Source: Oenanthe sinensis
Taxonomy: Eukaryota > Streptophyta > Magnoliopsida > Apiales > Apiaceae
DNA length: 64,000 nucleotides
Assembly (NCBI GenBank): GCA_028671895.1
Contig: CM053810.1
Location: 62,063,501-62,127,500 of the forward strand
Reading direction: 5' to 3'
Below are positions 11,701-23,157 of this stretch, one piece after another (positions within the stretch are counted from its first letter, which is position 1; each line of letters begins with the position of its first letter). The position numbers were made by a program, and so were the translations under genes. A model generated the notes under the pieces. It saw only the letters and a list, made by a program, of their open reading frames with translations. It did not search any database and was not told the DNA's origin.

Positions 11701-14700
11701 TACATGTAACTACAGAGTTGCTCCTTTTTCTTTCTATCCTTGAGCTTTAAAATTTCAGGTCACCAGTGGATATGTAAGAATAAAGTGGCCGTTTGGGGTT
11801 CCTTAAACTTAAAATAAGTAACTTATTTTATTTTTATTTTTTACATATTTTCATTTTTTTTTAAAGATAAATATTTATTTTAGAATTTTAAAACCAAATA
11901 TTATTTTCAAAATAAAAAATAAGTTACTTATTTTCAGAAAAAGTACATACATCCCTACTTTTTTCCGGAAATAAGGGCTTATTTCCGGAAAAAAGTGTTT
12001 GCCAAACAGCCCCAAAGCTCGCAAGCTTAGTTGAGAAGCTTATGTGACGATATAGGCCTTCGTTCTGATAGAGTGCAAGATGTTACCCATCAAGGCTTGC
12101 TGAGTTTTGAGAAGATTTGTGAGAATTCATGGTCATATATAGAGGAGAGCCTAGTGTACATTATGTGACTTGAAAATCTTACAATCAGAAACATTAACTT
12201 ACAGCAGGTACCAAATGCATGCTAAAAGCGACAACATATCAGTGTACCAGATCGAAATTGCATACCACTCGAAGGATTTCCACGCCCTTGAAAATTTGGA
12301 TCATCGCACACAATAGCCTCAGGTCCCCATGCAAGCTTGCCACCAAAAATGTTCCATACACCATTTGGACTCTGCCATTATTTGAGAAGTAATTTACTGA
12401 AAGAACATAACAGGAACTAGCGTAGCCAGGAGAGACATATAGTGTAGACACGAAATGTGTTTACACAAAAAACAAGAGATATATGAACTAGTTACAATAT
12501 TGTTCTCCGTGTCTTAAGATGTTTTCATAGCATTCAATTTAATACTATATCCAATTTAAATCTAATACCAGTGTTGAAAATTTCTCTTTTTATAGAAAGG
12601 ATTTTGTCTGATTGTGCTCAGTTGCGGAGTCAGGGAAAAAATCCAGGGTACTCTAAAATATAAGTTTGGGAAAAATATTGTTGATCGAACAAATTGAATC
12701 CATAGCTCCATTCAAATTTCTAATAAACATTTGCACAATATATTTATATATGTCCAGGAATATGTAATTTATGAAAGAATTTGGTCTCAATCAGGTTTGA
12801 ACTATCATCAGTCATAAACCACAGACCAAATTTTTGTCTTGAACCAAGTAGGACAGCTATGTTTTGTGCAAGCATCATTCATGTAAATTTAATACCTAAA
12901 AGTTCAGGGTGAGCCATGGTTACCCCTGGGTACTACATGGCTTCACCCCTGATTGTCCATGAGTAGATCGATATGTTCATTTCTCATCATTCTATCTGTG
13001 AATTACTTTGCCTAATTGACGCATTGATTGTTGACCAACCAGCCAGATAACTTAAACTAATAAACAAGGTGCTACTATCATTACTACATGCTTCAAAATT
13101 TTATATAAACCAATATGAAGTATGTCACACATTTATACATTGCAGGAATCACTGAATTGAACAAAAAAAATGAGTTACCTGCTTATGAGCACACCGGTGA
13201 TTTAGTACAACATCTCCCAAGGCCTGTGGAAGAACTAGAATTATTTGTAAACAATGTTAAAGTATAAGATTTTATTACTGGCTTCTCCTAACACCTTAAC
13301 ATTTTGGAGAGATGACCGTCTAACAGATTAAACGTGGAAAATGGACTGATCTGGGCCTTTTAAGTTTAGCATGAGCTATGTTACCCCGACTCTTCATTTT
13401 TCCTCGAGTACCCATGCCGGACACTCGACACTCGGACATGGGTATGGACACTTGGACACTTATTTTATGCCAAAAACATGTAATTTTTTTAAATATTACC
13501 GAGTCCAACACTTGAACACGTATCCATGTTGGACACTTACTGGCGAGTCCGGGTAACAAAGAGCATGAGAGTATAGACGAGGATAACAAATCTTGGCAAA
13601 CCATATAAATCTAACCCTCATAATCAACATATGCAACATGACTTCAAGCCAAGTTTAAAAATTAAAGTTGTGAATTCAAGGGAATAACCAAATGTTTGTT
13701 GAAAATGTCAATATAACAAATTAAATAAAAGAAGAGGTGACTTGTCACAATTATGTTCATCTGTATCTACTGTGAATTCATTTAAAAAGTATAAAATTAT
13801 TCAACTTTGGAGAGGTGGATGCTCTCCGATTCAAGTGACTGGTTTCTACAATTTTCCAATCCCCTCCCCTCTGGACCTTTCTCTATTTAACTACCTCTTT
13901 TCCCATGCTCCCACATTTGCCCACTAGTGACCGACTAACAAACAAATACACTAATGCCCTCCTACGCACAACATTTAACAAGTTGTGATCCTGTAACCCT
14001 TATTCTGCAATATGTTTGGCTGTTGGGGTTGATTCGCTGAAGTATCTTGACTAGTAGAGTACATACTTCATAGTTCATACATAATTACCTGAGAATGGTG
14101 ACCCATCTGGTACTCGAGTATGAGAAGTGTCGATTCATGTTTACACTATTAGGCTATTCAGTAGGTGGTTGAAGTGGAAACTAAAAACTGTTTATTGACA
14201 AAAATTGTTATTTAACCACACAACTCCCCAAAGTTCAAAAATGTTCACTGTCAGTATATTCTTGCCTCTTCTCCGGAGGATACAAGTAACCATTGGAGAA
14301 GATACTAAAGAAAGGTTTTCTTCATGCACAGTGTCAATTATCATCCTCTTAAACTAAAAGCATACCAGAAGATCTTGATTATGCATTTCCTCTATACAAT
14401 ACTTCAGCTCGTCCTTAGAACCATATGCCGAATTCAAGTTGTACAGGTCTGAAGGCATATACCCTGCAAGACAGTCAGAATTCAATAAAATGAAAAATAT
14501 CTAACCCCTCAGGATACTAGTACAGTACAATTTAAAAAAGTGATTAGCCCCCATAGAATCTCATCAGAAAGTGATATTCACGTGCTTTGTTTCAAGCATC
14601 TAGATCAACGAAAAGATATTAGACAGATCTTCTTTAGAAGTGGTGAAAGACCTTGTGGAGCAACAGATTCAGTTGGCGGTGGGAACCACACTGCTGTAAT

Positions 14701-17700
14701 GCCACACTTGGATAAATCAGAAGCTTTTGGAGCCAGCTCAAGGTACCATTTTTTTCTCCAACTTTCCCAGTTGAAAGCTTGGAACTTGAAACAAGAAAGC
14801 AGAGGTTATTTAGCTGGGAAAAAAAAGAGGAACAGAAGAAGAACAGAGAAGATAAAACAATGTTTTAAGCTATTGAAGATATTAAGACTAAAATGTAAGG
14901 ATAACACTTCACTTTTTCACGTATAATACTCAAAAAATTACTGCTTACGGTTTCGATGGAATACACAATTGTAAAATGAACTTGAAAATTAAAGCAATTT
15001 ATGAAGGTGCAGGGCCTTCGTGATACTAGTAGGAGAGATACACTTGAGTAGGGTTAACATCAGCATCATGTGGCAATTCTACAAGAAGAGCTTGTGAGCT
15101 TCAATAGGTTCGAAGATAAGCAAAGGAACTTCGAAAAATACACAAATCTGAAAATCAGGTTCTGGTAAATTAAAATTTTAAATTTCCGTGCACCTGTGGT
15201 TACGTAATTACTTAGCTTTGCTACACTACTGTTTTCAAGATTCTAAAAAAAAAATAACACCTGAAAAGGAATTTTATAATTGTAGAGACTATAGACACAC
15301 TCTAACATCTATAGTGTTCTACGCTCTCCCGAGCCGTATCAGCTTGTCCTTGGCAGAAATAAGTACTTTGCACATGGTTAATAGAGACCAACTTCTATTC
15401 TCCATTTCACTGATTCGGACTACAAACGCTGATCAAAAAATCCATCCACAAAAAACACTTTTACCTTTACATCCATCTGAGGACATAAAGTTTATAGAAA
15501 ATTAAACAATCCACACATTTTAAACATAAGCAAATCACCTCCTATTATATATGATATCAAGAGGTATACTAACCACAATCTCTCTTCCAGTACCGGTTCC
15601 TGGCTCTGCATGGCAAAATCATTTAAATTACAAATGAGAAATCCGTTGTTCATGAACATTATATAAATTGCTGAAGATGCAGATATCCACCTAATTTTAT
15701 TTGTTCAGGGGTTCTCTGCCACTGGATGGTCTTTCGATGAAGCGCGCGTTCTAGAGCCTTCCGCTTCTTTTCAATAATTTCTTTCTCAATCACATGTTCA
15801 ATAAGTGTATCCCCTTCCTTTGGCTTTTCATGAGCAATAGACCAAACTTCATCAGGATGGGGCAATGTCAAAGATTTAAATTTAGATGTTAAAGCTTCAG
15901 AAATGTCCTTCTTCCTTGGAGGAAACTTGGGGAAGATGGAGCATATCCTTCGTGCCATCCAGTCAGGTATCTCTCTGCGAGGACCATCACTGAGGAGTTT
16001 CCACTTTTGTGAATCATCATCCATTAGCAGGTCGACCCGTCCACCATTAACAACAAATATTGCATCCTCTTCCCCTTGACCTAGTGGCCTTTCTGTCAAC
16101 AACAAAGACTCTCCTAACTCTGCTCTGTGTCTCCACATCTTTGAAGCAACTTCAGATGCCTTTAAAGATCTCTGCAGAGCTTCACACCTTCTCAGGTATG
16201 CCTCCTCCTTGCATTGTGCTGCTTCTTTAGCAGAGTCAACTGCTGCCCTCATTGCCTCTAGTTCGACCTTAATAACCTTAGAAACAGCTTTTTTTCTATC
16301 TCCTGCATCCTTCTTCATTTTCTCCATTAAAGCTTTAATTTCCTCCTCCTGCTGAAGAGATTTAACCCTGCTTGACTCCTGATATTCTGCCAGTGCTTTC
16401 ACCGCATCACTTGCATGGAGTTGAATTGCATTTACCCGTTCCTGAGCTTGTGTCAGTTCCAGTTTTAACAGATCAATCTCATTTCTTGAAAGTAATAATT
16501 TAGAGTTTAGATCATCGATGGTATTTTGTAACTTGATATTCTGCGTCTGGATGGAAGCAATCTCACCAACAGGAGTTACACTATCTGTAAACATAGACAT
16601 CGCTTTTGTTGTATGTTCGCTAGCTGTTTCTGCAAGACCCAGAGCTTTCTCTATGGCCTTTTTAGACTTTTCTACAATAGACATTATGGTACCTTCAATG
16701 GAATTCCGTACTCGTTCTTCAATCTGGTAAGCTGCTTCAGCAGCAGAAGTTTCAGCTGCAGAAACCCTCAACTGTGCATCTTCTAATATGTGAGCAGTGG
16801 CCTGCTGAAAAGAAATCTCTGCCAACCTTTCTACTTGCACTGCCAGTTCAACGGCATCTTGTTTTGCAAGAACCAATTTGGTTTCCAAGTTAAATTTCTC
16901 TTCAATTGACTCCTCCAAATTCTGGTTGAACAAAGATTTGGCCGCCTCAAGTTCTGCAATTGCTCGTTCTTTATCGTGCATTATGGTGGCCATGTATTCC
17001 TGTTGTTTAGCCTTGGATAGAGCCAACTCTTCCAAAAGCTCGTCTCTCTCGCTCTCAACAGTTTTTTTTCTTGGTTGTGCTTCATAATGGTCTTCTCTAA
17101 CTGCCAATAAATCAAATTCACTAAATTCTATTATTTCATCGTTTTCTGAAGGATTGCCATCTCCTTCATCAAGAGCCCCGGTCGACGAGGAATCTCCCTA
17201 TCACAAAAAGAATTAAGGGAGTAAATGGAAGCAAGCATAACTACACTACGTAGCTGTTGGAATGCCGAATCTTTTACTTTCTCAACTGTAATTTCCATTA
17301 TGGCCTACAGATTTACAAGCAGCATCAGTAATCTACTTTCTACATTCCTAGTATTTGGACATAGCTATTTGCACATGCAATATCACCTGAACCTTTCTCA
17401 TAAAAAGCTTTAGAAAAAATAATTCATGTACCTTTTCGCTCAAAAAATTTATAACTGTTCACATACCCTGCTAGAAAAAAAAGTGGTACTCGATTTGCTG
17501 AGCAGAGGTCCTGTGCATCGAAAATCCTTGTGAACAGGTATTGAACTTGAAGTCTTTGATAAGCTCGTCCCATTGCAATAATTTTTATGGGTGAGAGGAT
17601 AATACTTAAAACCAAAATACAAGCTGCGGTTGCATCTCAGGGATAAAGAATCAAAAGGGTAGGCAAGACAGGAATGATTGCAGATTGTTGAATCGGATAA

Positions 17701-17715
17701 TGAGATTGCATCCAT
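5724..17715 (-). CDS. Coiled-coil/alpha-amylase fusion protein, probably plastidial (14 coding exons, about 997 aa)
   Basis: Minus-strand exons, each with GT-AG borders and consistent phase: 17715-17467, 17304-17278 (donor uncertain), 17197-15691, 15605-15574, 14784-14652, 14463-14366, 13223-13179, 12371-12266, 10883-10757, 9925-9810, 9184-9108, 7924-7790, 6870-6802, 5996-5724. Exon 1 gives an 83-residue Ser-rich leader resembling a chloroplast transit peptide. Residues about 606-997 form a full GH13 alpha-amylase: FQAFNWESW, GDVVLNHRCAH (region I), GWRLDFVRGF with nucleophile Asp near 772, FAIGEYWDS with acid/base Glu near 797, and ENHDTGSTQGHW with Asp near 879, then the C-terminal beta-sheet ending in YQLWLRN. 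The catalytic triad is intact, so endo-hydrolysis of alpha-1,4-glucan is likely. The domain most resembles plastidial AMY3, but I see no CBM45 motif in the N-terminal half. The start at 17715 was chosen because an acceptor (GACAG) lies five bases upstream. Confidence 0.88.
6846..6953 (-). repeat. 59-bp-offset direct duplication of an exon start and its splice acceptor
   Basis: The 49 bases at 6846-6894 recur at 6905-6953 with few mismatches. The first copy spans the start of exon 13 (codons for GHWPFPRD) and its acceptor; the second lies inside the intron and preserves an acceptor-like AG plus about 25 bases of exon-like sequence. A GA microsatellite follows at 6953-6969. Confidence 0.85.
8640..9066 (-). 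repeat. Dispersed AT-rich repeat with tRNA B-box-like motif, SINE candidate
   Basis: About 230 bases (8677-8905) recur in inverted orientation at 24790-25020. Read on the minus strand the repeat holds GGTTCGATTCCCCG, which fits a pol III B box, and an upstream GGTCGTTAGGG that could be a degenerate A box. A block of roughly 75 bases is duplicated in tandem at about 8880-8955 and 8998-9065, both containing tatatataggatataat. It lies in the amylase intron between exons 12 and 11. Confidence 0.5.
11074..11413. mobile_element. Tourist-like (PIF/Harbinger) MITE
   Basis: The terminal inverted repeats begin GAGCAAGTCCAATGC on the left and GAGCAAGTCCAGTGC on the complement of the right end. The element is flanked by TAA on both sides (11071-11073 and 11414-11416), the 3-bp target duplication of PIF/Harbinger. 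Length is 340 bp with no ORF. It sits in the amylase intron between exons 9 and 8. Confidence 0.75.
11787..12013. mobile_element. Probable MITE with GGCCGTTTGG/GGGCTGTTTGG ends
   Basis: The ends are imperfect inverted repeats, and two near-palindromes of the type AAAATAAGTNACTTATTTT lie symmetrically inside (about 11812-11830 and 11917-11936). No convincing target duplication is seen, so the superfamily is left open. It is in the same amylase intron as the Tourist-like element. Confidence 0.5.
12619..12951. mobile_element. hAT-type MITE
   Basis: The left end reads CAGTTGCGGAGTCAGG and the complement of the right end CAGGGGTGAAGCCATG, the pattern of Tip100-like hAT elements. Flanks ATTGTGCT (12611-12618) and ATTGTCCA (12952-12959) agree at 6 of 8 positions as a decayed 8-bp target duplication. 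It lies in the amylase intron between exons 8 and 7 and has no coding capacity. Confidence 0.7.
13376..13561. mobile_element. hAT-type MITE, 186 bp
   Basis: Terminal repeats are CTATGTTACCCCGACTC and, on the complement, CTTTGTTACCCGGACTC. The 8-bp target duplication AGCATGAG is perfect (13368-13375 and 13562-13569). The interior repeats the phrase 'ggacact' several times. It lies in the amylase intron between exons 7 and 6. Confidence 0.78.
15691..17197 (-). CDS. Exon 3 of the amylase fusion: acidic head, long coiled coil and linker
   Basis: This single exon encodes about 502 residues. It opens with an acidic patch (ENDEIIEFSEFDLL), continues with roughly 330 residues of heptad-like Glu/Lys/Ala/Leu sequence typical of a coiled coil (VESERDELLEELALSKAKQQ is representative), and ends in a conserved-looking linker containing PRREIPDWMARRICSIF and KFPPRKK. 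It ends in phase 1 at 15691, where the GTGGAT donor follows KL; a 32-base exon then leads into the amylase barrel. No domain of known starch-binding type was recognised. Related coiled coils in plastids (for example PTST-type proteins) mediate contacts with starch or partner proteins, so a targeting role is plausible but inferred. Confidence 0.85.
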
Positions 17716-18035
17716 TTTATCTGTCAACAAAACAAGCATTATCATATACTAATGCTAAATATACAAAAATTTTAAGATGCATATAAAGACGTAGTTAGTG
17801 GTTACAATAGCAGCAACATTCTAATAAGTATAGCTCTGTTTGTTTTGCAGGAAAATAACTTGAGTTCGGAATAGATTCTTCTGGAAAATAAATTATCGTT
17901 CTTCGTTAGCAAAAATTATCAGGTGGACAATGTGCTCAATGCCATATTGTTGAAATTCAGAAAATTACATGAAAAGAAAATTTCATTATCCTAAAATCAT
18001 AAAAGGGACTCTTCCCCCTGGAAAAAATATAGTAT

Positions 18036-18135
18036 GGGCTTATCATCGTCATCCCATGTCTTGAATTCGATTCTCGCTCACCCCAATATTTATTAGAATA
18101 GATACTACTCAATAAGCTTGTTCAAAAGAAACTAA
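18036..18135 (+). mobile_element. SINE fragment (3' part)
   Basis: The stretch containing cgattctcgctcacccc, then an AT-rich tail, aligns with the SINE at 52115-52240 (cgattctcgctcaccccgat). The tRNA-like head with the A box is missing here. It lies in the 5'UTR intron of the amylase gene. Confidence 0.6.
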
Positions 18136-18538
18136 TACAAGAGAAGTTGGAAAAATCTTCCTACAAACTAACAAAAACACCTGGAAACTAGAAAATATTT
18201 TCCGGGAAATACCCGAGCTTAAATCTCCAATACAAATGGAATCACCTTGTTTTTTTCATAGAAATCAAATTACAATGAACTAATCTAGCAATCATGCAAA
18301 AACATTATTATCTATACATAAAGCTATAGATATTACTTAGCAATAGAACTACTTAAATAACTGAATACAAACAACAGGAACCAATAAATTAGCAGCACAT
18401 TAAACTTGTAGATAACAAACAATAAATAATATTAGCAATTGATTAGATCATAATTACATACAATCTGAAATTCACTGTTAACTAGTAAGCTTTATGAAAA
18501 TATACATGTGTGTGTAGGTGGGTGTGATGAGTTACGAC

Positions 18539-18700
18539 CTGAATTGAATGGTGATCAGGATGCTAATATAAACATAACTGTGATTTGATCCAGTAAAGTA
18601 TAGTCATCTGTGTGTGTAATTGTGTGTATGTATAGCAGTGTATATGTATGTAGAAAGCTAGAGTGGACTAGCACATTGGAGTGAGCAGAGGAGGCTCACA
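18539..18700 (-). promoter_or_regulatory. Likely first non-coding exon of the amylase gene
   Basis: A CAG/GTCGTAA donor at 18539/18538 and the acceptor at 17721 would define an 818-bp 5'UTR intron immediately before the start codon. The region upstream of the donor contains short TATA-like runs near 18630-18650. The exact transcription start is unknown. Confidence 0.4.
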
Positions 18701-19404
18701 TGGCAAGTCTGGGAATTCACCAAATTGGCTAACTATACATATTACTTTTCTTTTTCAATTATATCATTATACTTTAAAAATTAAAATAACACTTATTTTA
18801 AAATGGAGAAACCGAAAAGTATATGGGTTGTGTTGAGTATGTTTCTTCTTCTTTCTTTTAATTTTTGTTATATTGTGGAAACATATTGTGATTAAAAAAA
18901 AAAAAGATGGGTTATTTTTGGTGGCATCTGTAAAGGTGTACTAATAATACTTTAATACTAAAAAATGTACTAGTAAAGTGCAGGCACTCACGGGCCACTT
19001 GCACTGAAGTAAATGCAAAAGCGGATCCGCAGGAGTAGTAAGAAAGCGTCTAAACTTTTTATCTTTATTTGCCCAAAACAAATCATAATCATAATTTTGC
19101 TTTTTCGATCTATTATATTAGCATCAAGTCAGTTATGATAACCCGTGGAGCCCAGGTCAACAAACATATAATGATTGCTGGAACTTATTCTCCCGGTTAT
19201 AAATTTTTGTTACTCCCTCTTTTTAAAATATTTAAAAATATTAAATTTTTTCGTTCATAAAAAGTCAAACATATATTTCTAGCTATGTCTCCAAATTTCT
19301 TAAAAAAATGTATTCCAACCCTCCCTCTTTTTTTGTGCTTTCAAATTGATATCAGAAAGAAATAATCTAATGAACACAATATTCAAGCCAGATGCAAAAA
19401 TATA

Positions 19405-19655
19405 CTCCCTCCGTCCCGGCCAAATGTTTACATTTGGTCCGGGCACGGAGACCAAGGATAGTGGGTGTAATAGTGATTTTATTGTTAAAATAAATGAAGT
19501 AGTGGGTGTAATAGTGTAAAGTGTTGAAAAAGTGGAGTGAAGTAGTGGATGTAATAATATATTTATTGTTAAAAGTTACTATTTTTAGTAATGTAAAGAA
19601 TTGGGTGGGACGTCCCAAAAAGGAAAGTGTAAAGAATTGGTTGGGACGGAGGGAG
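19405..19655. mobile_element. Stowaway MITE, 251 bp
   Basis: The element begins CTCCCTCCGTCCCGGCC and ends with the complementary GGGACGGAGGGAG. It is flanked by TA dinucleotides (19403-19404 and 19656-19657), the Tc1/mariner-type target site. A GTGGGTGTAATAGTG phrase is repeated internally. It sits between the amylase promoter and the 3' end of the RRM gene. Confidence 0.92.
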
Positions 19656-19901
19656 TATTTCTTGTCACCCTTCTCCAAAAGAGAGAAAGGATTTTAAAAG
19701 TTCAGCGACTGCTAGACTTGCAGCTAATGTCAAAGAAACAATAGTCATCATTTATTGTTACAACTCCATATAAGATTCTACAAGAGAGTGCAAGCCAGAA
19801 AGTAAAGTTTCAATTTGGAAGAAAAGAGTGTCAGCTCCTGGTCTTTCCAATGGCACTAGGCTCAGTGGCTCACCACCAGCATCTCCATCCAGGCTGAAAC
19901 T

Positions 19902-22900
19902 TTAATTACCAGTAGTACCACCATATTCAGTTCCTGAAAAGCCAGTGTCGCCATATTCACCACGGGAACCTCCCACAGCAGAAAAACTATCACCACTGCC
20001 AGCAACACCATACCCGCCACTAGTTCCATCACCGTATCCTCCATTACTTCGACCACCGTACCCACCACTATTTCCGTAACTGCCGGCATTACCACCACCG
20101 CCACCATGATTTCCATATCCTCCACCATAGTTGTTACCCCCTCCACCACCACCACCGCCATAATTCCCATATCCTCCACCATAGTTGTTACCCCCTCCAC
20201 CATAGCTGTTGCCACCTCTATAATTCCCACCACCAAATCCTGCTTGACGCGGCCTATCTGTTGCAAAATCAACCTTCACCGTTCGGCCTTGAAGATCCTA
20301 ACATCATTGGTAATTTGCAATTTAAATGGCATAATATTGCAGCACATTGCATGATTTATCATATTTAACATTGTAGTATGCACCGCCAAGTAATAAAAAA
20401 TTTCAAAATGTATAGTACTTCACAACCCTATGTTAATATTCTCAATCTATTCTGCCTACCTACTTGTTCAAAGCAATGTTTTTATATATTCATCCATTCT
20501 TTACCAAAATGATTAAGCAATAGTGTAACTTGTGTAAGATTATGTTCTGTGATAATCTGTTTTCCATGTTGGTGGGCTTTAGTTTAGTTCTTTTAATGTA
20601 ATTCAGTCCTAGCGCTGCACAAAGAAAAGATTGTTCCAGGTATCTGTCTATTTGATCAGTAACGATACTCCTATCCAGGAAGACCATTACCAACTTCAGA
20701 AGAACAAATAATTGATGTAACCAACAAATAAAAGCCTTACGACTTGTATTAAGTACCAGATATGATTCCTAGTAGAATCCTACACTAGCACAAAGGAAAT
20801 ATATATAATGCAACCGTCAATGTGTGTGTGTGTGCAGAACTGCAGACACCTAATGCAGGTTATAATATATAATGTTTTAACATAATCTAATGTTGCTTCC
20901 TGGGAGAAGGAGATGCAGGTTTTTTAAACTCAATTATAGCAACTTCAGCTCAGTTACACACTTGCACTTAATTTTCCTAGTAAACTTTCTTATCAAAGTG
21001 GTTAAAAACATGAAATATTTGGTTGTTCAAGAATGGAACGATCATTTTTAGTTTCACCAGTTATTCACAAAGAGAGTTTTCTTATTCTGCTAGACATATA
21101 TATTAGAGAATTCACAGACCTGACAAGTTACCATAATTTTCATTAACTACAGAAAAGACACTTTCTCTTTTAAAATTTAATTGAGAACTGTATACAGATT
21201 GAAAAAAAATTATCACCCACAAAGAACAGTATTGGATTGAAAATATATGCATATACCTGGCCGTCCATGGCGTTCTTGGCCCTTGACGCATCTTCACTTG
21301 AAGTATAACTAATAAAACCAAAACCTCTGGACCTACCAGTCGTTTGATCAACGATGATCCTCGCTACACAGGAAATACGATCATAAAATGAAAAGAATGT
21401 TATAGAAGACAAAGTTAAAACTCTCTCTCTCTCATTTGGTTTCTCTATTACTTTTTTAAGTCTTTTTGATACTATACTTTTATGCAATTTAATGATTTTT
21501 GTTAGCAATTTAATTTGATGTTTTTAAGCATACTATAATAGGTTTTTTACATACTCTATAGATAGAAATCAAGTTTTTTTTGGTTCGATTAAGATGGTCA
21601 ATTGGCTTACTAGTTGAATTACAAAAAAAATTAATTATAGTATTATATTTTATCTGTATGATCTTATACAAATATGTTTTGAATTAATTAATTATGATCC
21701 AAACTTGAAATTACTGTATAAGGTAGTTTCTACATCATGCAAAGGTCTATACTTTTCTATTAATACTAGACTTGTTGCTTCTTCATTATTAAGCTAATGT
21801 GAGGTTCCTCGAGTAGGTCATAACTTCGCCACACTAATACTTACAAAGGTATCTATTACCAACATTCTCAAAAGAAAATGACTAAGTTTAAAAAAGTTGA
21901 TGATCAACCAGCTTCCAATCCATATCTACCGACCACCTCTGACAATAAAGGAGATCAAAACACCGCGTAAAAGAAACTTGGACAACCCCTGGAACCAAAT
22001 TTAGTCTCACCATCGTGAAGGTTTTGGGTTTTCACATCTTTTTGTCCACTGTCTAAATGAATTCACCACTTCAGTGGCAATGATCCTGAAGAAATTAAGA
22101 AAGTAGTCTGCTTCTGGTTTTAAAAGTTCACCAAGAAAATAAATGGAAAATATAATAGCAGAAGTATAATCAACATATGATTGTAGAATCTCGAGTTTCA
22201 ACCAAAAAATCCATAGTAGACAATTCTGAAAATTAGGGCTATTTGGTTTATCCCAAGTACTTGTGTTCTGAGTCTTTACCACAATGGGTTACAGTTGTCT
22301 TTATTTCAGTCCTGGTGCATGGTATAATTAGTAAAAGAAACACAGTATTTGCTTAAGAGCCTGTTTGGCGTAAAAAAGTTAAAGTCAGAAGTTGGTGGGA
22401 TGTACTTTTTTAAGTAACTTATTTTATTTTTTATAAATGTTAATATCATTATCCAAATGTACTACTAATAATTTTAATTTTTACTAACTCGTAAGTTACA
22501 CAACTATAATAAATTTATCCAACAAATAACTACTTAAGTTTTTAACTTTTTCTTTAAGTTAACTCTAAGACATAAATAATTTTTTTACATTTAGCCAAAA
22601 CAAGCTCCAACTCTCCAAATCTTCTCCCTAATCCCCCGTTCTTCAGCTCTGTACTTTTAAGTGATTCTCCCATTTAAGATCTCCTTAATGTTGCCATTGG
22701 ATGATGCTAAAGAATGACTAAAGATAATAAAACTAAAATATTTATAAAACTAATGAGCATGTAAAGCTAAGCCACAAAATTTACATGCTTACATGGAGAG
22801 ACTAGTGATCACTGATGAGTCTGATACGAATTATCAGAATATGTTTGGGCAAAGGAAAAACAAATCCATACCTTCTGTAACCTCCCCATGTTGTGCAAAT

Positions 22901-23157
22901 GCTTCTCCAAAACTTTGTTCATCAATACTATATGGAAGACCTGCAACAAAATAGAGAGTCAAAACAAAGATAGTGCAATCAAAATCCAATAATATGCACA
23001 AGAGACAGAAGAGATGCCCACCTCCAACAAATAGCTTGGAAGATGACATGCATCTTACTGCCTGGAAAACTGATAAATTTGAAAGAGACGATTCTATGCT
23101 GACGTGCTTCGAGCTTGCCTGTTTAAGCATATTTCCAATTCTGCTAACGAGAGCCAT
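19902..23157 (-). CDS. Glycine-rich RNA-binding protein, organelle type (GR-RBP3/5-like, 235 aa)
   Basis: Four exons in phase: 23157-23022, 22940-22872, 21363-21257, 20297-19902. The N-terminus MALVSRIGNMLKQASS is basic and Ser-rich, fitting a mitochondrial presequence. An RRM follows (residues about 41-118) with RNP2 KLFVGGLPY and RNP1 RSRGFGFISY, both complete. The last exon is a Gly/Tyr/Asn-rich tail with repeats such as NNYGGGYGN. Family members bind RNA in mitochondria, where some affect editing or splicing, and are often cold-induced; which of these applies here cannot be seen. An acceptor just 5' of the ATG (CGATTAG) indicates a leader intron. The tail includes a tandem copy of about 50 bp (20105-20205), so Gly repeat number may vary. 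Confidence 0.92.
22357..22607. mobile_element. Probable MITE in RRM gene intron
   Basis: Ends are GAGCCTGTTTGGCGTAAA and, on the complement, GAGCTTGTTTTGGCTAAA. No clear target duplication is visible. It lies in the intron between the second and third exons. Confidence 0.45.

Noticed and set aside
13320..13604. 94-codon minus-strand frame in an amylase intron
   Set aside because: It spans the hAT MITE at 13376-13561 and its flanks.
19862..20272. Val/Met-rich minus-strand frame overlapping the glycine-rich exon
   Set aside because: It is the +1 frame of a GGN-codon repeat; the Gly/Tyr frame continues the RRM and splices correctly.
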